Assembly: GCA_945872065.1 (NCBI GenBank)
Contig: CAMBYH010000007.1
Span: 1-64,000, forward strand
Origin: Arsukibacterium tuosuense
GTDB taxonomy: Bacteria; Pseudomonadota; Gammaproteobacteria; Steroidobacterales; GCA-2729495
Length of the DNA stretch: 64,000 bases
Direction: 5' to 3'
Under the pieces are notes generated by a model that did no database searches, was not told where the DNA came from, and saw only the letters and a program-made list of their open reading frames with translations. This document shows, in pieces, positions 58,608-64,000 of this stretch (positions are counted from its first letter, which is position 1; every line of letters begins with the position of its first letter). The position numbers and the translations under genes are program-made.

Positions 58608-61289
58608 CTAGGCCGCCGCACCAGCCGCTGCAAGCTGCCGGAGAACATAGTGCAGAATGCCCCCGTGAGCGAAGTACTCGCCCTCCTTGGGCGTGTCGAT
58701 GCGCACCCGGGCCTGGAAGGTCTGTCGGGATCCGTCATCCCTGTGAGCGACCACGGTCACTTCCCGGGCACGACCCCCGTCCAGTCCTGAGATGTCGAAC
58801 ACCTCGCGCCCAGTAAGGCCGAGGGAGGCGGCGCTATCGCCGGGGTGAAACTCGAGGGGCAGCACCCCCATCCCGATCAGATTTGAGCGGTGGATGCGCT
58901 CGTAGCTCTCGGCGATCACAGCGCGTACACCGAGCAACTTCGTACCCTTGGCGGCCCAGTCGCGGGAGGAGCCGCTGCCGTACTCCTTGCCTGCCAGGAT
59001 CACGAGGGGAACCTTCTCGACGGCGTAGCGCATGGCGGCGTCGTAGATGGACATCGGCTCCCCACCCGGCAGGTGCAGGGTGTGGCCACCCTCCGTGCCG
59101 GGTACCAGCTGATTGCGCAGCCGGATGTTGGCGAACGTGCCGCGCATCATCACCTCATGATTGCCTCGGCGGGCACCATACTGATTAAAATCAGATACCT
59201 GCACGCCTTTGCTGAGAAGGTATTTGCCTGCCGGTGTGTCCTTGCCAATCGAGCCCGCCGGGGAGATATGGTCCGTGGTCACGGAGTTCCCCAGCATTGC
59301 CAGGACCCGCGCACCGGAGATATCGGTCACGGCTGCAGGCTGGCGAGTCATGCCCTCAAAGTAGGGCGGGTTGCGCACGTAGGTGGAGTCGTCCGCCCAG
59401 GCAAACCGGTCGCCCTTCGGCACCTTGATCGAGTTCCAGTTGCTGTCACCTGCAAACACGTTGGCGTAGCTCGCCTGAAACATGGCGGAGTCCAGGTTGC
59501 CGGTGACGGCGGCCTGGATTTCCTTCTGGCCCGGCCAGATATCCTTCAGGTACACGGGCTTGCCGTCCTTCCCGGTGCCGAGGGGTTCCGTGGCGAGATC
59601 AAGATGCAGCGTGCCGGCCAGGGCGTAGGCCACCACCAGCGGCGGTGAAGCCAGGAAGTTGTTGCGGACCAGGGGGTGAATGCGGCCTTCGAAGTTGCGG
59701 TTGCCCGACAGGACACTGCAGCCAATCAGCTTACCCTCCCGGACGGCCTTCTCTATTGGCGGGTCCAGAGGGCCGGAATTACCGATGCAGGTTGTGCAGC
59801 CGAAGCCCACGACATTGAAGCCAAGAGCATTCAGGGACTGCATCAATCCCGATTTGTCGAGATAGCTGCTCACCACGCGGGAGCCGGGCGCAAGACTGGT
59901 CTTCACCCAGGGCTTGGTGCTCAGGCCGCGCTGGACCGCGTTCCGGGCGAGAAGTCCTGCAGCCATCATCACGTAGGGATTCGAAGTGTTGGTGCAGCTG
60001 GTAATGGCCGCAATCAGTACCGAGCCATTGGCCAGGTCGAAGGTCTGGCCCTTGGTCGTTACGCGCACCGGAGCTGTGCCCGTCTTGCCGTCGGCAGTCT
60101 GCTCGGTTTCGACCTTGCGGTAAGCCACCGCCAGATTACGGAGGCCAATGCGGTCCTGGGGCCGGCTCGGGCCCGCCATGCTGGGCTCGACCGAGGCGAG
60201 ATCGAGGGAGACAACATCCGTGAAGAGTGGCTCGGCCTGGCCATCCTCGCGCCAGAGCCCCTGGGCCTTGGCGTAGGCTGCGATCAGCGCGATTTCCTGC
60301 GCTGGCCGTCCCGACAGTTCCAGGTAGCGGATGGTTTCCCCATCGATCGGGAAGATGGCGACCGTACTGCCAAACTCCGGCGACATATTCCCGATGGTGG
60401 CCCGGTCGGCAAGCGGCAGGTTCGACAGGCCATCGCCGAAGAACTCGACGAACTTGCCGACGACGCCCTTCTTGCGCAGGATTTCTGTCACCGTGAGCAC
60501 CAGGTCAGTGGCCGTCGTGCCCTCCCGCAGCTGGCCCGTGAGCCGGAAGCCGATGACCTCGGGTATGAGCATGGTGACCGGCTGGCCGAGCATGGCCGCT
60601 TCAGCCTCAATACCGCCGACGCCCCAGCCCAGGATGCCGAGACCATTGATCATGGTCGTGTGGGAGTCCGTACCCACGACCGTGTCCGGGTAAGCAACGC
60701 GTCGTCCCTTGGTCTCAACGCTGAACACCACCCGGGACAGGTACTCCAGGTTGACCTGGTGGACAATGCCCGTATTCGGCGGGACCACCTTGAAATTACG
60801 GAAGGCATCCTGGCCCCACCGCAGGAAGCCATAGCGTTCCTGGTTGCGGGAGAACTCGACGACGGTATTGGCTTCGAGAGCGCCCGGGCTGCCGTAGTTG
60901 TCCACCTGCACCGAATGGTCAATAACCAGTTCGGCGGGGGACAAGGGGTTGATCGCATCGGCCTTGCCGCCGAGTTTTACGACGGCATCCCGCATGGCGG
61001 CGAGATCGACCACCGCCGGGACCCCCGTGAAGTCCTGGAGTACGACGCGGGCTGGCGTGAAGGCTATCTCGTGCTCGTCCTTTGACTTGGGATCCCAGTT
61101 CGCCAGGGCGCTGATATCTGCCGCCCGGACATCGCCACTGGCCGCATGGCGCAACAGGTTTTCCAGAAGAATCTTCAGGGAGTAGGGGAGGCGACTGACA
61201 TGACCCTCCTTGACCGCGGCGAGGCCATAAATGTCGTAGTCCGTGCCGTTGACGGACAGGGTGGTCTTTGCATCGAGCATTTTCGCCAT
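58608..61289 (-). CDS. acnA: Aconitate hydratase A
   Basis: An 893-residue aconitase of the AcnA/IRP type. It interconverts citrate and isocitrate in the TCA cycle. The [4Fe-4S] cluster ligands are C in ITSCTNTSNP (about 434) and two Cys in GCTTCIGNSGPL (about 497-500); the substrate Arg region is GSSRDWAAKGTKLLGVRAVIAES near the C-terminus. Length and start (AGAGAG before the ATG) are typical. Expression is often stress- and iron-linked but no regulatory site was found. tatD follows on the same strand. Confidence 0.97.
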   Translation of the reverse strand: MAKMLDAKTTLSVNGTDYDIYGLAAVKEGHVSRLPYSLKILLENLLRHAASGDVRAADISALANWDPKSKDEHEIAFTPARVVLQDFTGVPAVVDLAAMRDAVVKLGGKADAINPLSPAELVIDHSVQVDNYGSPGALEANTVVEFSRNQERYGFLRWGQDAFRNFKVVPPNTGIVHQVNLEYLSRVVFSVETKGRRVAYPDTVVGTDSHTTMINGLGILGWGVGGIEAEAAMLGQPVTMLIPEVIGFRLTGQLREGTTATDLVLTVTEILRKKGVVGKFVEFFGDGLSNLPLADRATIGNMSPEFGSTVAIFPIDGETIRYLELSGRPAQEIALIAAYAKAQGLWREDGQAEPLFTDVVSLDLASVEPSMAGPSRPQDRIGLRNLAVAYRKVETEQTADGKTGTAPVRVTTKGQTFDLANGSVLIAAITSCTNTSNPYVMMAAGLLARNAVQRGLSTKPWVKTSLAPGSRVVSSYLDKSGLMQSLNALGFNVVGFGCTTCIGNSGPLDPPIEKAVREGKLIGCSVLSGNRNFEGRIHPLVRNNFLASPPLVVAYALAGTLHLDLATEPLGTGKDGKPVYLKDIWPGQKEIQAAVTGNLDSAMFQASYANVFAGDSNWNSIKVPKGDRFAWADDSTYVRNPPYFEGMTRQPAAVTDISGARVLAMLGNSVTTDHISPAGSIGKDTPAGKYLLSKGVQVSDFNQYGARRGNHEVMMRGTFANIRLRNQLVPGTEGGHTLHLPGGEPMSIYDAAMRYAVEKVPLVILAGKEYGSGSSRDWAAKGTKLLGVRAVIAESYERIHRSNLIGMGVLPLEFHPGDSAASLGLTGREVFDISGLDGGRAREVTVVAHRDDGSRQTFQARVRIDTPKEGEYFAHGGILHYVLRQLAAAGAAA

Positions 61290-61347
61290 GGTTTTCTCTC
61301 TGAATCAGGACCGACGCGAGGCGGAAATTATAGCGGATCGATTCCCT

Positions 61348-62481
61348 CTACGCCGTGGCCAGAGTGGCCGGAAGGGCAGTAGCCAGCATCGCGCCCGACT
61401 CCAGAATGACACCGCCCCCAAGGCATTCCTCGCCGCGATAGAGGACCAGGTACTGACCCGGAGTTGGGGCCCGCTGTGCGGTGTCGAAGGCCACGTCAAC
61501 CTGGGCAACCGGGACCGAGCGGACGTGGCAGCGGGCCGGGACCTGACGATGCCGGATGCGGGCGTGGAGTTCGAGGCCGCTATCGAGCCCATCAGGCTCA
61601 CCGGCCAGCCAGCGAAGTTCGCCGGCGCGCAGTTCCCGCCGCAGGAGCCAGGGGTGATCGCGGCCCTGAACAACGATCAGCGCGTTGCGGGCGAGGTCCT
61701 TGGCTGCAACGAACCAGGGCGACTGCAGGCTGTCACTGCGTCCTCCAACCTTGAGTCCTTCCCGCTGCCCCAGGGTGTAGAACGGCAGTCCTGTGTGCTC
61801 ACCAAGCTGCTGGCCCGCCTGATTGAGTATGGGTCCCGGCTTCGCGCTCACGTGCTCTGCCAGGAACTGTCGAAACGGCCTCTCGCCGACAAAGCAGATG
61901 CCTGTGCTGTCCTTCTTCGCGTGATTGGCCAGCCCATACTCGCGGGCAAGTCGACGTACAGCCTGCTTCTCAAGGGAACCCAGTGGGAAGAGAGTCCTGG
62001 CCAGGGCCGTCCGCTCGATCGAGTGAAGGAAGTAGGTCTGATCCTTCTCCCGGTCAGCGGACTGGAACAACCGGGGTTCCGGGTCATGGGTCACACGAGC
62101 GTAGTGCCCCGTAGCGATCAAGTCTGCGCCGAGACGTGTGGCATGTTCGAGGAACACTCCGAACTTGATATGCCTGTTACAGGCCACATCGGGATTCGGT
62201 GTACGGCCCGCTTCGAGTTCCCCGAGAAAATCCGCGAAGACCGCAGCGCGATACTGACTGGCGAAGTTGGCTTCATGCAGGTGAATGCCCAGGTCTGCGG
62301 CTACCCGACGGGCATCGGCCAGATCAGCACCTGCCGTGCAGTGCTCGTTGGCGTCATCCCAGTTCGTCATGTGCAGGCCCTGCACCCGGTAGCCTGCCCG
62401 CAGGAGGCACAAGGCGGCCACGGCGGAATCCACACCACCGGATAGCCCGACGATAACCAGTTTCTGGGGAACCTCGGCCAT
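61348..62481 (-). CDS. mnmA: tRNA-specific 2-thiouridylase
   Basis: A 377-residue enzyme that adds sulfur at C2 of uridine 34 in Lys, Glu and Gln tRNAs. The PP-loop ATP motif is SGGVDS (14-19); the two catalytic Cys are in DVACNRHIKFG (near 101) and STGICFVGERPF (near 200). TPGQYLVLYRGEECLGGGVI closes the protein as usual. It sits after nudJ with 50 bases between, in the order nudJ-mnmA known from enteric bacteria; hflD does not lie next to it. Confidence 0.96.
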   Translation of the reverse strand: MAEVPQKLVIVGLSGGVDSAVAALCLLRAGYRVQGLHMTNWDDANEHCTAGADLADARRVAADLGIHLHEANFASQYRAAVFADFLGELEAGRTPNPDVACNRHIKFGVFLEHATRLGADLIATGHYARVTHDPEPRLFQSADREKDQTYFLHSIERTALARTLFPLGSLEKQAVRRLAREYGLANHAKKDSTGICFVGERPFRQFLAEHVSAKPGPILNQAGQQLGEHTGLPFYTLGQREGLKVGGRSDSLQSPWFVAAKDLARNALIVVQGRDHPWLLRRELRAGELRWLAGEPDGLDSGLELHARIRHRQVPARCHVRSVPVAQVDVAFDTAQRAPTPGQYLVLYRGEECLGGGVILESGAMLATALPATLATA

Positions 62482-62531
62482 GGCGCAAAGTCTAGCAGCC
62501 GCTGGCGATTCCCCGGGGAAGCCTCAGAGCC

Positions 62532-63026
62532 TCAGAGCCTGAGCGCCTGGAGCAGGAGCCCCTCCCGGGTCATGGCTTCGTAGCGGTCGATGGGTTGCCG
62601 GACGCCGCTCACGTAGTCATCCACAGCCCGAAGCACCATCGGGCTGCGCAGCTGCCAGGTCCCCGCGAGAATCTCGGCACGGGGCAGCCACACCACCCGT
62701 TCTATGCCCTCATCAAGGGGTCGGTGCGGGTCGTGAGCGGTCAGTCGACCGCAGAAGGTAACGCGCAGGTAGCGAAGGCCAGCCCCTTCGCGGCCCCACA
62801 GGTAGACCCCGAGTACAGCCTCTGGAACAAAGGTGAACGCGGATTCCTCGAGAGTCTCCCGGATCACCGCAACCTGCAGCGTTTCGCCCGGGTCTACATG
62901 TCCTGCTGGCTGATTGAGTACCAGCCGGCCATCGATACGCTCCTCGACGAACAAGAACAGGCCGTCGCGCTCAACCACAGCCGCAACTGTGAGTACGAGG
63001 GTGGGCTCTGGAGGTATTGCAGTCAC
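62532..63026 (-). CDS. nudJ: Nudix phosphatase NudJ
   Basis: A 164-residue Nudix hydrolase. The Nudix box starts GHVDPGETLQVAVIRE and continues TLEESAF, with all Glu/Arg residues present. NudJ removes phosphate from thiamine pyrophosphate precursors (HMP-PP) and nucleotides. The first strand TVAAVVERDGLFLFVEE and RYEAMTREGLLLQALRL end block match the family. It lies upstream of mnmA on the same strand as in E. coli. The stop region contains two tandem copies of CCTCAGAG (plus-strand sense). Confidence 0.9.
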   Translation of the reverse strand: MTAIPPEPTLVLTVAAVVERDGLFLFVEERIDGRLVLNQPAGHVDPGETLQVAVIRETLEESAFTFVPEAVLGVYLWGREGAGLRYLRVTFCGRLTAHDPHRPLDEGIERVVWLPRAEILAGTWQLRSPMVLRAVDDYVSGVRQPIDRYEAMTREGLLLQALRL

Positions 63027-63047
63027 CGGGGGATGTTACCCCCTGGC

Positions 63048-63620
63048 CTAGATCCGCAGCTGACGGAGTTCCTGGGACGTTTCGGAAGCGGTCCAGATTT
63101 CCTCAAACAGGTTGAGGTAGCGGCGGGCAACGGCGGGCTCATAGGTGTCGGCGATACCTTCCCACCGGGCATGGTTGATGCGGTAGAGCAGGGCGACGTC
63201 ATCAGCGAGCAGGAACGCCTCACGGTGCTCCCGGTAGTCTTCGTGAACATTGCGAAACTCGATATAGGTGTTGAGCCGTCGTCCCAGGCCCACCAGTCGA
63301 TTGCCCAGGCGGATGGTGCGCTGGGGCTCCGCAATCAGCACCCGAACCCGGGCGAAGCGCTTGGCCAGTACCAGACGTTTGACGATTTCGAGAAAGCGCT
63401 CGTGATCGTAGACACCCGGCTCCAGATCCGGCGTGAGTATGGCGAGGCCCCGCTGAGCTACTCCAGCGATCTCGATGGCGGCGGCCAGCGTGTCTTCCTT
63501 GGCTGCCAGCACCCAGCGGCGACCCTGGGTTCGCTCCGTAGGCAATCCGTCTGGGGGGTTCATCTCGGCCACGCTGAATTGTACGAAGCCGGCCCCGGCA
63601 GGAAGTGCCAACTCGATCAC
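63048..63620 (-). CDS. Conserved protein of unknown function between purB and nudJ
   Basis: A 190-residue soluble protein with no signal peptide or membrane segment. It shows alternating strands and helices (AQRGLAILTPDLEPGVYDHERFL, RVRVLIAEPQR, LADDVALLYRINHARWEG). The His/Asp pattern and layout hint at a phospholipase-D-like or related fold, as in DUF7931-type proteins found near purB or GNAT genes in gammaproteobacteria, but I cannot confirm this. It lies 33 bases after purB and 21 before nudJ, so it belongs to that transcription unit. No function is proposed. Confidence 0.7.
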   Translation of the reverse strand: MIELALPAGAGFVQFSVAEMNPPDGLPTERTQGRRWVLAAKEDTLAAAIEIAGVAQRGLAILTPDLEPGVYDHERFLEIVKRLVLAKRFARVRVLIAEPQRTIRLGNRLVGLGRRLNTYIEFRNVHEDYREHREAFLLADDVALLYRINHARWEGIADTYEPAVARRYLNLFEEIWTASETSQELRQLRI

Positions 63621-63653
63621 GTTTATCGACGGCTGAGCCGCACCGGCCGGGTA

Positions 63654-64000
63654 TCAGGGCTCTGACTCGGCAGCTCGGCGAGCGAGAACAGCAGCGTCCC
63701 CTGTGTAGTCCTCGGGCGCCAGCGCCAGCAGGCGTTCGCGCTCGCTCCCGGGCAGATCGACGGAGCGCAGGAACGCCGTGAGGGTTTCCCGGTTGATCGC
63801 TGAACCCCGCGTGAGGGCCTTGAGCTGCTCATAGGCGTCGGCGTGCCCGTGGCGGCGCATGACCGTCTGGACGGCCTCGCCCAGGACCTCCCAGGCTGCC
63901 TGCAGTTCAGAGCGCATGCGGGGAGCATCGGCTTCAAGCTTGCGCAGACCTGTGAGCAGTGACTGGACGGCAAGGGTGCTGTGCCCCACGGCAACGCCGA
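63654..64000 (-). CDS. purB: Adenylosuccinate lyase, C-terminal part (5' end outside window)
   Basis: The last about 115 codons of PurB, which makes AMP and AICAR by releasing fumarate. The fragment begins GVAVGHSTLAVQSLL and holds AWEVLGEAVQTVMRRHGH and EQLKALTRG, both standard C-terminal PurB blocks; it ends with ARRAAESEP and the TGA at 63654-63656. The frame is open to the right edge, so the start and active site are off the window. In E. coli purB follows nudJ-mnmA-hflD; here the order along the transcript is reversed, purB first. Confidence 0.93.
   Translation of the reverse strand, partial: GVAVGHSTLAVQSLLTGLRKLEADAPRMRSELQAAWEVLGEAVQTVMRRHGHADAYEQLKALTRGSAINRETLTAFLRSVDLPGSERERLLALAPEDYTGDAAVLARRAAESEP

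Noticed and set aside
62522-62546. Tandem CCTCAGAG repeats at the nudJ end
   Set aside because: Only two and a half eight-base units overlapping a stop codon; too short to call a repeat element.

Overview
The window is a gene-dense, GC-rich (low-to-mid 60s % by eye) chromosomal segment with no gene-free stretch longer than about 170 bases outside one decayed gene. Several arrangements point to a gammaproteobacterium: divergent ilvY/ilvC, a fused aspartokinase-homoserine dehydrogenase I next to thrC, gluQ, darP (yjgA), a yadGH-like ABC pair, a yqjD-yqjE-yqjK-like trio, TatD proper, and purB/nudJ/mnmA in one run. REP-type palindromes (GTAGGAGCGGCTTTAGCCGC class), familiar from Pseudomonas/Xanthomonas-type genomes, fit this. 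No tRNA, rRNA, CRISPR, prophage or insertion sequence was seen. The lineage within the Gammaproteobacteria cannot be set from this segment; multiheme cytochromes and two UbiD decarboxylases suggest an environmental bacterium with respiratory and aromatic-compound versatility.

Layout. 1-9.5 kb: a truncated membrane-anchored protein, a PspC-domain protein, a stand-alone EF-G paralogue with a strong terminator, a four-gene MerP/MerT-like metal operon, and a UbiD decarboxylase / nitrilase-fold / MFS operon. 9.5-10.6 kb: ilvY-ilvC. 10.6-29.9 kb: the most striking region, a run of eleven co-oriented genes, mostly overlapping or abutting. It encodes a CHASE2 adenylate/guanylate cyclase, a TPR beta-barrel (Slam-like), a FecR-domain secreted protein with a TbpB-like C-terminus, a fusion of a flavin oxidoreductase with two cyclic-nucleotide-binding domains and a four-cluster ferredoxin module, a cytochrome-b-like membrane protein, an FHA-domain decaheme cytochrome anchored in the inner membrane, a GlcG/HbpS-type lipoprotein, an outer-membrane beta-barrel, a second decaheme cytochrome with an LVIVD propeller, a small membrane protein and a JmjC/cupin-like protein. 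My reading is a candidate trans-envelope electron conduit whose cytoplasmic entry enzyme may respond to cAMP/cGMP and whose inner-membrane cytochrome carries a phosphothreonine-reader domain. I do not recognise this as a described system.

30-41 kb: a frameshifted FG-GAP pseudogene, a small outer-membrane barrel, darP, a yadGH-like ABC exporter, a SET-domain protein, a SnoaL-like protein, a Tat-signal UbiD protein with an NmrA-like reductase, a pentaheme cytochrome overlapping an exported NAD(P)-fold protein, and an isochorismatase-family hydrolase. 41-53 kb: gluQ, an ABC exporter, a subtilase with a GlyGly-CTERM-like tail, the yqjDEK-like trio, an MFS exporter/epimerase pair, a rare fusion of an archaeal-type CTP-dependent riboflavin kinase with a HAD phosphatase, a class III CoA transferase, a P-loop protein and an EVE-like/HNH endonuclease. 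53-64 kb: thrA-thrC (no thrB between them), a NERD-domain protein, tatD, acnA, mnmA, nudJ, an unknown protein and the 3' end of purB.

Possible links: UbiD enzymes need prenylated FMN, so the riboflavin kinase/HAD fusion may serve flavin supply; the CoA transferase, isochorismatase-like hydrolase and MFS carriers fit uptake and processing of aromatic or other organic acids. These links are inferences from content, not shown by the sequence.
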